Positions 26,815-35,070 of a DNA stretch of 64,000 nt are shown in pieces. The DNA is from Tepidibacter aestuarii (GTDB taxonomy: Bacteria > Bacillota > Clostridia > Peptostreptococcales > Peptostreptococcaceae): the NCBI RefSeq assembly GCF_934924865.1, contig NZ_OW235315.1, positions 806,001-870,000 of the forward strand. Direction: 5' to 3'. Below the pieces are notes generated by a model that worked only from the letters and a program-made list of their open reading frames with translations, searched no databases and had not been told where the DNA came from. The translations under genes were made by a program, and so were the position numbers. Each line of letters starts with the position of its first letter. Within the stretch, counting starts at the first letter, position 1.

Positions 26815-28734
26815 ATGTATTTAATTATAATGATTATACTTCCGTTAATAGGCTCTTTGGTAGGATATATAGTTGGAAGAAAAAATGAAAGACTTAGGAA
26901 TTTAGTTATAGATATTGTAACAGGTATGGAGATTTTTTTGGTAATAATGATGTATCCTAGTGTTTCAAAACAACCTATAGAGATATTCATACCTCACGTA
27001 ATGGGAATTGGGCTTTATTTGAAAATGGATATGATGAGGTATATATTCGTATTTTTAACGTGTTTTATATGGTTTTTAACTACTATATATTCTACGCAAT
27101 ATCTTATAAAGCATAATCATAGAAATAGGTATTATGCATTTTTTATGCTTACACTTTCAAGTACAGTAGGTATATTTATATCTGAAAATATACTTAATTT
27201 ATTTACATTCTTTGAAATGATGGCGTTTACATCTTATATGCTAGTTATACATGATGATGACGTTTATTCTCATGAAGCTGGAAAAATTTATTTAGGAATG
27301 TCAATAGCCAGTGGAATGATAACATTAATGGGAATATTATTATTATTCGATTATACAAATACATTAAATATATCTGAAATATCATCTGTAATAGATTCTA
27401 TTGGAGGTATGAAATACACAATAGGTTTTTCTCTTATGATAGGTTTTGCCGTTAAGGCTTGTATGTTTCCGCTTCATGTATGGCTTCCAAAAGTTTATCC
27501 CGCAGCTCCTACACCTGCAACAGCAGTACTTTCTGGAATACTTGCAAAAGCTGGTGTTTATGGAATAATGATTGTCTCAATATGTATAATGGGAAATGAT
27601 AAACTGTTTTGTGAGATTTTACTTATACTATCGTTTATGAGTATGTTCGTAGGCGGATTTTTAGCAATGTTCCAAAGGAATATAAAGAGGATATTAGCAT
27701 ATAGTAGTATGAGTCAACTTGGATATATATTAATGGGAGTTGCACTTATTGGCTTACTAGGAGAGCACAAAGAGATAGCTATATATGGAAGTATGTATCA
27801 TATTGTGAATCATGGACTATTTAAAGTTCTTCTTTTTATGGTTGCAGGTACAATATATATGATATTAGATGAACTTAGTATAAATAAGATATATGGCTTT
27901 GGAAAGCATAAGAATTTATTAAAAGTACTGTTTTTAATAGGTATGCTTGGTGTTATAGGAATGCCAGGGTTTAATGGTTTTATTAGTAAGACTATGTTAC
28001 ATCATGCTTTATCAGAGAGTTTTCACGGGAAAGAAGTTATAATTTTAGAAATTTTATTTACAATGTGCAGCAGTTTTACAGTGGCATATCTACTGAAAAT
28101 ATTTGTATCTATATTTGTTGTAAAAAACGATGAGTTCAAAGGTCAGTATAAAGCCAAAATAAAAAAGAGAGCATTAATTCCGATGATTATACTAAGTATA
28201 AGTATAATCTATATAGCTATAAACCCTTCGTTCTTAATAAATATTATGAATAAAGATTACATGTTTTTTAATATTCATTTGAGTGGTTATTTTGATATGA
28301 AATTTTATTCTATAGATAACATAAGGTCATCTATAATTACTATACTACTAGGAGTAGGTGTATACGTGTTATTTATAAGAAAGTATTTGTTAGTTAAAGA
28401 AAGAGAATCTAAGGTATATAAAAATCCATCTCTTATATGGTTTAATTTAGAAAATGATTTTTATAGACCCGTTTGCAAATTAGTATACAGAGTATTATCT
28501 ATAGGATTTTCTGCAATAGATACATTTGTTGTAAGCCTTGTCAAAAGCACAGATAAAAGAATCAAAGAGATTGCTGATGTAGAAATGAGTAATATAAAAT
28601 GTGCTAATAAAACTGGTTATAAGCTATCTGATATACCAAAAGAAATAGGTAGTCATTTAAATAGCATAACTTATTCGGTATTCATAATAGGATTTGTACT
28701 AGTTATAATAACTATTATATTAATAGGTCTTTAG
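26815..28734 (+). CDS. Mrp antiporter-like subunit, third copy with C-terminal extension
   Basis: The 639-residue protein is a third ND5/ND4-type subunit with AVKACMFPLHVWLPKVYPAA and QRNIKRILAYSSMSQLGYI. After about residue 500 it continues with a helix, a charged region (SLIWFNLENDFYRPVCKLVY) and a last helix, a tail also seen in clostridial and Thermotoga-type Mrp/Mbh complexes. It may fill the place of the missing large MrpA. AAAGGAGG lies 6 bases upstream. Confidence 0.9.
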   Translation: MYLIIMIILPLIGSLVGYIVGRKNERLRNLVIDIVTGMEIFLVIMMYPSVSKQPIEIFIPHVMGIGLYLKMDMMRYIFVFLTCFIWFLTTIYSTQYLIKHNHRNRYYAFFMLTLSSTVGIFISENILNLFTFFEMMAFTSYMLVIHDDDVYSHEAGKIYLGMSIASGMITLMGILLLFDYTNTLNISEISSVIDSIGGMKYTIGFSLMIGFAVKACMFPLHVWLPKVYPAAPTPATAVLSGILAKAGVYGIMIVSICIMGNDKLFCEILLILSFMSMFVGGFLAMFQRNIKRILAYSSMSQLGYILMGVALIGLLGEHKEIAIYGSMYHIVNHGLFKVLLFMVAGTIYMILDELSINKIYGFGKHKNLLKVLFLIGMLGVIGMPGFNGFISKTMLHHALSESFHGKEVIILEILFTMCSSFTVAYLLKIFVSIFVVKNDEFKGQYKAKIKKRALIPMIILSISIIYIAINPSFLINIMNKDYMFFNIHLSGYFDMKFYSIDNIRSSIITILLGVGVYVLFIRKYLLVKERESKVYKNPSLIWFNLENDFYRPVCKLVYRVLSIGFSAIDTFVVSLVKSTDKRIKEIADVEMSNIKCANKTGYKLSDIPKEIGSHLNSITYSVFIIGFVLVIITIILIGL

Positions 28735-28805
28735 AATTGGTTTTATTAATAAAATTAAGGGTATATAACAAAACGATAGAATAAAAAAGGGAAAACTGAC
28801 AAAAG

Positions 28806-28832
28806 TGTCGAAAGATAAAGGGTGTAGTCGAA
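28806..28832 (+). promoter_or_regulatory. Candidate Spo0A boxes upstream of cheV
   Basis: TGTCGAA at 28806 is a perfect 0A box and AGTCGAA at 28826 differs by one base; they are 20 bases apart, two helical turns, and 20-45 bases before the ATG. Regulation by Spo0A is inferred. Confidence 0.35.
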
Positions 28833-28851
28833 AAATGAAGGGGATGAATTT

Positions 28852-29754
28852 ATGCAAGATAAAGGAATATTACTAGAGTCAGGCACTGGTGAAGTTGAAA
28901 TATTAGAGTTTACAATAAATAAAGAACATTATGCTATAAATGTTATAAAGGTAAAAGAAATACTTGAAGTAGATTATCTGACTAAGATACCTAATAGCCA
29001 TCCGGCAGTGGCAGGTCTTACTTTAGTTAGAGGTGATGTTGTAACATTAATAGATATGAAGTATGTAATAGAAAAAGAAAATACAGATATTAAAAAATGT
29101 AAAGTAATATTATGTGAATTTAACAATATTAAGGTAGCGTTTTGTGTTGACAACATATTAGGAATTCACAGAATAGGATGGAATCAAATTAAGAAAACTG
29201 AAAATGTAAATGAAACATCTTTAGTTATTGGAAATATAATATTCAATAATAAAATACTTATGCTGTTGGATTTTGAAAAGATAGTTATGGATATAAGTCC
29301 AGCTTCGGGAATAAGTGAAAAAAGAATTAATGATATTGAGGTTAAAGATAGAAGCCATGTAAAAATGATATTGGCTGATGATTCTCCGCTTATAAGAAAG
29401 GTACTTAATGATACTCTTGTAAAAGCTGGGTTTAAGAATTTAAGATTCTTTGATGATGGAGAGCAGGCATATAATTACTTGAGCTCAATATCTGACGAAA
29501 AGGGAGAAAATTTTATAGATGATGTCCAAATTTTAATAACAGATATTGAAATGCCACAGATGGATGGGCATACATTAACTAGAAAGATAAAAGAGCATAA
29601 GGTACTGAAGAATCTTCCGGTAATAATATTCTCATCTCTTATAACGGATGATTTAATGCATAAGGGTGAGTCTGTAGGAGCTGATGCTCAAATGAGTAAG
29701 CCTGAGGTTGGAAACCTTGTTAAATTAATAGATAAATTTACAGTAGATAAATAA
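28852..29754 (+). CDS. cheV: Chemotaxis protein CheV (CheW-REC)
   Basis: The 300-residue protein has a CheW coupling domain (~15-155, with NVIKVKEILEV and LTLVRGDVVTLIDM) and a receiver domain (~170-297) with acidic pocket DDSP and phosphate acceptor D231 in LITDIEMPQMDG. CheV couples chemoreceptors to CheA and adapts by phosphorylation. No other chemotaxis gene is in the window. The gene lies 117 bases after the Mrp operon with its own leader and ends in a clean terminator. Confidence 0.93.
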   Translation: MQDKGILLESGTGEVEILEFTINKEHYAINVIKVKEILEVDYLTKIPNSHPAVAGLTLVRGDVVTLIDMKYVIEKENTDIKKCKVILCEFNNIKVAFCVDNILGIHRIGWNQIKKTENVNETSLVIGNIIFNNKILMLLDFEKIVMDISPASGISEKRINDIEVKDRSHVKMILADDSPLIRKVLNDTLVKAGFKNLRFFDDGEQAYNYLSSISDEKGENFIDDVQILITDIEMPQMDGHTLTRKIKEHKVLKNLPVIIFSSLITDDLMHKGESVGADAQMSKPEVGNLVKLIDKFTVDK

Positions 29755-29788
29755 AAAATACGATATCAAACGATATCGTATTTTTTTA
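29753..29788 (+). terminator. Terminator of cheV
   Basis: AAAATACGATATC and GATATCGTATTTT form a 13-bp stem with an AAAC loop, followed by Ts, immediately after the stop codon. Confidence 0.9.
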
Positions 29789-29838
29789 TTGACAAGAAAA
29801 ACAAAATGATTTAGAATATTAAGTGAGAATGATTATTA
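29789..29838 (+). promoter_or_regulatory. Promoter with Fur box before the DUF2325 gene
   Basis: TTGACA (29789) and TAGAAT (29812) are exactly 17 bases apart. TGAGAATGATTATTA at 29824-29838 matches 13 of 15 positions of the Fur 7-1-7 core TGATAATNATTATCA and covers the expected transcription start, the classic place for iron repression. Confidence 0.75.
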
Positions 29839-29863
29839 ATAACAAAAATAAGGAGCGATTAAA

Positions 29864-30145
29864 ATGAGTATAGTAATATATGGTGGACACGATAGAATGG
29901 AGAGAATTTATATAGATGAAGCAAAAAGATATGGAGTAAAAGCTAAGGTATATACATATGGCAGAAATGATATGACAAAATCTATAGGAAAGAGTGACGG
30001 AATAGTTATATTTACGGATACTATATCTCACAAAGTTGCTAGTACTGTATCTAAGGAAGCTAAAAAAAGAAATATACCAGTAGTTGTCTGTCACAATAGT
30101 AGTAAGACATCTTTTAAAAATACTATGAAAGAAATTACGTGTTAG
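29864..30145 (+). CDS. DUF2325 family protein
   Basis: The 93-residue protein has the DUF2325 pattern: VIYGGHDRMERIY, the middle strand SDGIVIFTDTISHK and PVVVCHNSS near the end. Such proteins are often found near ferrous-iron uptake genes in clostridia; the function is unknown. GGAGCGATTAAA is the ribosome site. The Fur-like box in its promoter suggests expression under iron limitation. Confidence 0.9.
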   Translation: MSIVIYGGHDRMERIYIDEAKRYGVKAKVYTYGRNDMTKSIGKSDGIVIFTDTISHKVASTVSKEAKKRNIPVVVCHNSSKTSFKNTMKEITC

Positions 30146-30193
30146 TTTTTTGATGGCACAAATTATCAGTTAACATATACTTTGAGTAAGAAA

Positions 30194-30208
30194 TGATAAT
30201 CAATATGA
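30194..30208 (+). promoter_or_regulatory. Fur box before the FeoB-associated gene
   Basis: TGATAATCAATATGA matches 13 of 15 positions of the Fur core, 18 bases before the ATG at 30227. A possible promoter (TTGAGT-N16-TATGAA) overlaps it. Confidence 0.6.
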
Positions 30209-30226
30209 AATCCAGGAGATGATAAT

Positions 30227-30370
30227 ATGGCGACATTTATTATAGGTGGTTTGGTAATAGGTTATGGTATATATGCATTAGTTAGAACTTTAAAAAAAGA
30301 AGCTAAAGGAGAATGCGTAGGTTGTAGCGGATGTACATCTAGAACCTGTAGCTCTAGAAAGGATGATTAA
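30227..30370 (+). CDS. FeoB-associated cysteine-rich membrane protein
   Basis: The 47-residue protein has one membrane helix (FIIGGLVIGYGIYALVR) and a short tail with four cysteines in GECVGCSGCTSRTC. This is the FeoB-associated Cys-rich family, normally encoded beside the ferrous transporter FeoB. No feoB is in this window, so it is an orphan here. AGGAGATGAT lies just before the ATG. Confidence 0.85.
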   Translation: MATFIIGGLVIGYGIYALVRTLKKEAKGECVGCSGCTSRTCSSRKDD

Positions 30371-30399
30371 CTTTAATAACTACATAATTTTATATATTA

Positions 30400-30462
30400 A
30401 AATAACCCCTTAGAGTAGAAACAGAAAAAATATCTGTAAAATACTTTAAGGAGTTATTTTTT
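30400..30462 (+). terminator. Terminator of the iron-related gene pair
   Basis: AATAACCCCTTAGAGTA (30401-30417) pairs with TACTTTAAGGAGTTATT (30442-30458), with two mismatches, and a run of Ts follows. Confidence 0.7.
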
Positions 30463-30478
30463 GACTTAATAACTAACC

Positions 30479-30739
30479 TTATGTTTTTTTACTTCCTATA
30501 TTAATTACTTCTTTCATTTTAGACATTATATGGTCATATCCACCTTTACTATGAGGTATAGTGCAGTCAGAGCAATCTTTAATATCATTTTTGTATTTAA
30601 AATTCCCACCACATTTATCTTTCAACATATATAAAGGACAAAAACAAAATAGACAATTAAAATCTTTTGAATCCCCTACCTTATGACATGGAAAGTATTC
30701 ACACTTATTATTTTGAAAAAACTTATAATTTTCACTCAT
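30479..30739 (-). CDS. Cysteine-rich small domain protein
   Basis: The 86-residue protein has the Cys-rich small domain (PF04071 type): FFQNNKCEYFPCH, FNCLFCFCPLY, KCGG and DCSDCTIPHSKGG, eight cysteines in all. It probably binds a metal or iron-sulfur cluster. The role is unknown; relatives occur near cobalamin genes. The 297 bases upstream, to the next gene, contain only AT-rich sequence without a recognisable element. Confidence 0.88.
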   Translation of the reverse strand: MSENYKFFQNNKCEYFPCHKVGDSKDFNCLFCFCPLYMLKDKCGGNFKYKNDIKDCSDCTIPHSKGGYDHIMSKMKEVINIGSKKT

Positions 30740-31036
30740 ACTTATATCCCCCCCTTCTATTTATATACTAATTATACAATAATTTTATACAATATTAAAA
30801 TGACATATAATCCTTCATTTATTTTTATTATAAAAATAAATTTTCTTATTGTGAAATATAGTTAAAATATTGAATTTTAGTATTTTATTGATAGTGTGGT
30901 CTGTGAGAACTTGCTAAAATATAGGTCTAAGGTCATGTGGTTAAGAATTAATTATATTGGATATAATTAATAAGTATAACTCTGATATCATTTAACTCTT
31001 TTAATTCACTAATGTATCAGAAAAGGGAGGTATCAA

Positions 31037-31519
31037 TTGGCATATAATACTATAGACCTAATAGATAAAGCAATAGATATGGCAGAAAGAAGAAAAGAAA
31101 TATACAGGCAAATTGCAAAAGATAATTCCAAAAACAAAGGAATGAATATAATTGTAAATACTTTAGTCAAAGGTTTAGATAAAAATATTGATTGTTATAA
31201 TAGGATAAAAAAATATATAGCACAAAATGAAAATGTATTAGAAGAAATTGATTTTTTGATATATGATAAAATTTTATTTCTGGTTAATCAATTTAAAAAG
31301 AGATTGATGAATCCAAAAATTTCAGATACGAAAAGTCTTATGAAGTTTTCTGTGAATTTGGAAAAGCAAATATATGCATTGTTTATAGATATACAAGGAA
31401 GATTAGTTGTAAAAGAAGAAGATGTAAAAACTAATACATATAGATTTTTATCGAATATTATAAGGGAAAAAGAAGAATATCTTAAACATTTAGAAGAATT
31501 TGCTAAAAGGCAAGGCTAG
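31037..31519 (+). CDS. Helical protein of unknown function
   Basis: The 160-residue product starts with TTG, 6 bases after GGGAGG. It is almost wholly alpha-helical and highly charged, with coiled-coil-like stretches (IDKAIDMAERRKEIYRQIAK and RFLSNIIREKEEYLKHLEEF). The four-helix look recalls ferritin-like or rubrerythrin-like folds, but I see no EXXH metal motif. I do not recognise the family. Confidence 0.65.
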   Translation: MAYNTIDLIDKAIDMAERRKEIYRQIAKDNSKNKGMNIIVNTLVKGLDKNIDCYNRIKKYIAQNENVLEEIDFLIYDKILFLVNQFKKRLMNPKISDTKSLMKFSVNLEKQIYALFIDIQGRLVVKEEDVKTNTYRFLSNIIREKEEYLKHLEEFAKRQG

Positions 31520-31705
31520 ATACATATTTAGTCTTGTCTTTTATTTACACCAAACTAATGTTCTTGTATAATTTAAATGAAGGATATATATGGATGTGAA
31601 GTAAAAATTCTACGTTTAAAATCTACAAAGGAAGACTTTTTTATAATTAAAAATAACAACAAATGGTATAATAAATAATATGAAAAATTTTAAAGAGGTG
31701 ATTTT

Positions 31706-32986
31706 ATGGATAAAAAGAATGAAAAAGCACTACTAGTTGGACTTAATATAACTAATGTATTTAAAAAAGAAGATGATATAGATATTTACGATTCTATGGA
31801 TGAATTAGAAGAATTAGCTAAGGCCGCGGGTGCTGAGGTTATAGAAAAGATAATTCAAAACAAGGAATCTAGAGATGTTGCTTTATATATAGGAAAGGGA
31901 AAGCTGGAAGAAATAAAGAATTATTGTGAAAGCTTAGATGTTAATGTAGTTATATTTAATGATGAACTTTCAGGAGCACAAATGCGGAATTTAGAGGAAT
32001 TATTAAATGTAAAGGTTATAGATAGAACTACTCTTATACTTGATATATTTGCTCAAAGAGCATTATCAAAAGAAGGAAAGCTTCAGGTAGAGCTTGCTCA
32101 GCTGAAATATAGACTTCCTAGACTTTCAGGGTTCGGCAAAGAAATGTCAAAAACAGGTGCAGGTATTGGAACTAGAGGACCTGGAGAACAAAAGATTGAA
32201 GTTGATAAAAGACATATATTAAACAAAATATCTGATATTAAAAAAGAGCTTAAGGAAGTAAAGAAAAATAGAGAAACACAAAGATCTCAAAGACTTAAAA
32301 ATAGTATACCAATAGTTGCTTTAGTAGGATACACTAATGCAGGAAAATCAACTCTTACAAATGAAATTATGAAAACTCATAAAGATTATGAAATGGAAAA
32401 GGAAGTTTTTTCAAAGGACATGTTATTTGCAACTCTTGACGTAACTTTAAGAAGAGCAGCACTTTCTAATAAAAAAGAGTTTTTAGTAGTAGATACAGTT
32501 GGATTTGTAAGCAAGCTGCCTCATGATTTAGTCGATGCATTCAAAGCTACACTTGAAGAAGTTAGATATGCAGATCTGATAATTCATGTTGTAGATGCAT
32601 CAAATGATAGTTATGACATTCAAATGAATACTACTCTTGATGTTTTAAAAGAGTTAAAAGCACTTGATAAGCCTGTTATAACTGTATTTAATAAGGTTGA
32701 TAAACTTGGATATGATGTAGATGCAAAAAAAGATGAGGATGTACTATTTATATCGTGCAAAACTGGTTATAACATGGATAAGCTTTTAGAAAAAATAAAA
32801 GAAAAAATAATGGGTAATCTTCATGATGTATCTTTGCTAATTCCATATAACAAGGGAGAGGTATTTAACTCTATTAAAAATAAGAACAGTGTTGATGATT
32901 TTGAATATAAAGAAGACGGAATATTTGTCGCTGTAACACTTGATGATATAGATTATGGAAAGTACAAAGAATATGAGATAAAGTAA
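31706..32986 (+). CDS. hflX: Ribosome-associated GTPase HflX
   Basis: The 426-residue protein has the HflX N-terminal domain (~10-195, with the glycine-rich GAGIGTRGPGE hinge) and a GTPase domain with G1 GYTNAGKST (208-216), G3 DTVGF, G4 NKVD and G5 SCKTG. HflX splits stalled 70S ribosomes under stress. AGAGGTGAT lies before the ATG. The HEAT-repeat gene starts 16 bases after its stop and is likely co-transcribed. Confidence 0.94.
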   Translation: MDKKNEKALLVGLNITNVFKKEDDIDIYDSMDELEELAKAAGAEVIEKIIQNKESRDVALYIGKGKLEEIKNYCESLDVNVVIFNDELSGAQMRNLEELLNVKVIDRTTLILDIFAQRALSKEGKLQVELAQLKYRLPRLSGFGKEMSKTGAGIGTRGPGEQKIEVDKRHILNKISDIKKELKEVKKNRETQRSQRLKNSIPIVALVGYTNAGKSTLTNEIMKTHKDYEMEKEVFSKDMLFATLDVTLRRAALSNKKEFLVVDTVGFVSKLPHDLVDAFKATLEEVRYADLIIHVVDASNDSYDIQMNTTLDVLKELKALDKPVITVFNKVDKLGYDVDAKKDEDVLFISCKTGYNMDKLLEKIKEKIMGNLHDVSLLIPYNKGEVFNSIKNKNSVDDFEYKEDGIFVAVTLDDIDYGKYKEYEIK

Positions 32987-33002
32987 GATATGGAGGATAA
33001 AA

Positions 33003-33659
33003 GTGGTGTTGAGTTGGGAAAATATAGATAGCTTAGAAGACTTTAAAATCACATACTTGCTATATCAAGAAGGCAAAAATATAAATCAGATAAGCAAAAT
33101 AAGAAATATGAAAATTGATGATGTAAATAGAGATATAATAAAATACAAACAACTTTTGAATCAAACTAAGCACAAAAATAAGACAATTATAGATATATTA
33201 CTTGAAGAAGATAAGGATTCAAGAACGGATATTATAAACTCACTAAATGAAAATGAATTGAACAATGTAAAAAAGTTATTGTATAAAAGGATTCTGGTAG
33301 AAAAAAATGTAGATGATTTGATAATACTTCTTTGGATATGTGGAGAACTAAAAGATTGTAGATTATTAGATATAATCCATACATGCTCTAAACATCCTCA
33401 TGGAGGAGTGAGAAGAATGTCTTATTCTGCTATGGGGAAAATAGGATCAGATAAAAGTATAGATTACTTGCATAAGGGGCTCATAGATGCAAAGCCACAA
33501 GTTAGACAATATTCGGCTAAGTCCTTGTGTAAAATAGGAAATGAAATTACTTTAAAAAAGTTAAAGAATTTGATAAATAATCCTAATGAAAAAGAATATG
33601 TGAAAAGAGCTTTTTTAGAAGCCATAGATATTCTTGAAAATATTAAAAATAAAAATTGA
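33003..33659 (+). CDS. HEAT-repeat protein
   Basis: The 218-residue protein has an N-terminal helix-turn-helix-like part (LLYQEGKNINQISKIRNMKI) and C-terminal HEAT-like repeats from ~110 (HPHGGVRRMSYSAMGKIGSD, KPQVRQYSAKSLCKIGNE). HEAT repeats bind other proteins. GTG start follows GGAGG by 7 bases. The pairing with hflX suggests a partner role in translation or stress, but this is inference. Confidence 0.75.
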   Translation: MVLSWENIDSLEDFKITYLLYQEGKNINQISKIRNMKIDDVNRDIIKYKQLLNQTKHKNKTIIDILLEEDKDSRTDIINSLNENELNNVKKLLYKRILVEKNVDDLIILLWICGELKDCRLLDIIHTCSKHPHGGVRRMSYSAMGKIGSDKSIDYLHKGLIDAKPQVRQYSAKSLCKIGNEITLKKLKNLINNPNEKEYVKRAFLEAIDILENIKNKN

Positions 33660-33757
33660 CTATTATCCTCATAAGCACTATTTTAAAAACATATATTAAT
33701 AATACAAACAAAAACCCAGAAAGGTAAGGTCTCTTGATCTTATAATCTTAATTATAA

Positions 33758-33890
33758 TTTATCCGAAAGCTAAAAGTTCTAAAACTTCATCCTCTTTTAG
33801 GGCTGGAGATAAGAACTTAATAGCTTCTCGATTAGCTTAACTAAAAACTCAGTTGTAGTAAAAATACATCTGAATTAAGTTTTGCTTTAT
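33758..33890 (-). repeat. Intergenic repeat element, copy B
   Basis: This is the second copy of the ~133-base element at 15391-15522, in reverse orientation. On the minus strand it runs from ATAAAGCAAAACTTAATT to TTTCGGATAAA. It sits between the HEAT-repeat gene and the Nudix-like gene. The stem AAGTTCT/AGAACTT is kept although the loop between differs by two bases in length. Confidence 0.85.
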
Positions 33891-33918
33891 CCAAATATAA
33901 TATAAGGGGGAGTTTAAA

Positions 33919-34341
33919 ATGCTTTTTAGAAATTGTGCAGGAGGAATAGTTTTTTATGGAAATAAAGTATTGTTATTAAAAAATGAAAAAAATGAGTGGG
34001 TATTACCAAAAGGAATAATTAAAGGGGATAATGTTCCAAGTAAAGTAGCTATAGATAGGGTTAAAAATGAATGTGGAGTAGATACTAAAATATTATCAAC
34101 TGCAGGTCAAACTAATTATGAATTCTATTCAATAAGCAGAAAAACTCCAGTGTGTAACGAAATAGTATGGTATGTTATGGAATCAAATGAAGCAACATGT
34201 AATATAAACAAAGAATTGGGATTTGTAGATGGTGGATTTTATAAAATAAAAGATGCCTTAGAATTGATAACTTATAGTCAAGATAAATCTATTGTTAATT
34301 TATCTTTTAAAAAATACAAAAATTTGAAAAGAGAAATGTAA
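33919..34341 (+). CDS. Nudix-fold protein with degenerate Nudix box
   Basis: The 140-residue protein has a Nudix fold: CAGGIVFYGNKVLLLKN and WVLPKGIIKGDNVP, followed by the helix VAIDRVKNECGVD. In the canonical box GX5EX7REUXEEXGU the RE pair reads RV and the EE pair reads NE, and the upstream E is missing, so metal binding and hydrolysis may be lost or changed. GGGGGAG lies before the ATG. Confidence 0.75.
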   Translation: MLFRNCAGGIVFYGNKVLLLKNEKNEWVLPKGIIKGDNVPSKVAIDRVKNECGVDTKILSTAGQTNYEFYSISRKTPVCNEIVWYVMESNEATCNINKELGFVDGGFYKIKDALELITYSQDKSIVNLSFKKYKNLKREM

Positions 34342-34411
34342 GTTAAGTAGAATTAAAGCTTAAATTTTAGGTTAAACTATATATGACTAAAATTTAAGGA
34401 GGCTTACAAGC

Positions 34412-34600
34412 ATGGAAAATTTAAATATGAGTGAATTAAAAGCAGTAGCGTCTAGATGTAGTCAATATAGTCCTATGGGAGGAAACCAGTTTACATCATC
34501 TACTGGACAAAATGAAGAAAATTGTTCTAAGTGTAATCACTATGAAAATAATAAGTGCACACTAGATTTAATTGATCAGATTAGAAGCAATATGCAATAA
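34412..34600 (+). CDS. Small cysteine-containing protein
   Basis: The 62-residue protein has four cysteines (SRCSQY, NCSKCNHYENNKC), which could bind zinc or an iron-sulfur cluster. AAGGAGG lies 11 bases before the ATG. A terminator follows. It is probably transcribed with the Nudix-like gene 70 bases upstream. I do not recognise a characterised family. Confidence 0.7.
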   Translation: MENLNMSELKAVASRCSQYSPMGGNQFTSSTGQNEENCSKCNHYENNKCTLDLIDQIRSNMQ

Positions 34601-34609
34601 AATATATAC

Positions 34610-34643
34610 TAAAAAGTCTTATTTTTTAATAAGGCTTTTTTTA
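34610..34643 (+). terminator. Terminator after the small cysteine protein
   Basis: AAAAGTCTTATT and AATAAGGCTTTT form a 12-bp stem (one G-U pair) with a TTTT loop and trailing Ts. Confidence 0.8.
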
Positions 34644-34744
34644 TTATTTGAATAGATTAAAACAAAATAATATAATTAAGTATATATATATGAAAATAAT
34701 AATTAGTGTTAAATAAAATAATACATATAAAAAAATTTTAAGTG

Positions 34745-34773
34745 TTGACGAAATTCTGTTTAGGTAATATAAT
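34745..34773 (+). promoter_or_regulatory. Promoter of the serine operon
   Basis: TTGACG (34745-34750) and TATAAT (34768-34773) are 17 bases apart, about 45 bases before the T-box leader. Confidence 0.8.
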
Positions 34774-34814
34774 CAATTTCAAATAAAAAAAGCCATTACA
34801 AAATAATATTTTAA

Positions 34815-35036
34815 AAGTTTAGAAAGGTAGTAGTAAATAATTTCTATTTTCAGAGAGTGGATGGTTGGTGTGAATCCATAATAAGAGTTATTGAATCCGA
34901 CCTGGAACTGCATAGGGGTAAAAACTTATGCCGGGATTTCCGTTAAAGATTAAAGACTGTATATACAGTAAAACAAGGTGGTACCACGTGGATAATATCT
35001 CCGTCCTTGACTAACGTCAAGGATGGGGATTTTTTA
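34815..35036 (+). ncRNA. T-box leader, probably serine-specific
   Basis: The leader has the stem I mark AGAGAGTGG, the conserved T-box AAGGTGGTACCACG (34975-34988) and a terminator formed by CCGTCCTTGA (35001-35010) and TCAAGGATGG (35017-35026) followed by Ts. A candidate specifier is TCC at 34896-34898 within GAATCCG, a serine codon, which fits the serine biosynthesis genes downstream. Uncharged tRNA-Ser should favour read-through. The 470-base gap between genes here is filled by this leader and its promoter. Confidence 0.9.
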
Positions 35037-35070
35037 TTTTATATAATAAAGATTTTAGGGGAGATGTGAA

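Noticed and set aside
28750..28780. SigD-type promoter before cheV
   Set aside because: TAAA and a CGATA block are present, but the spacing of about 18 bases and the poor -10 match do not fit the motility sigma consensus.
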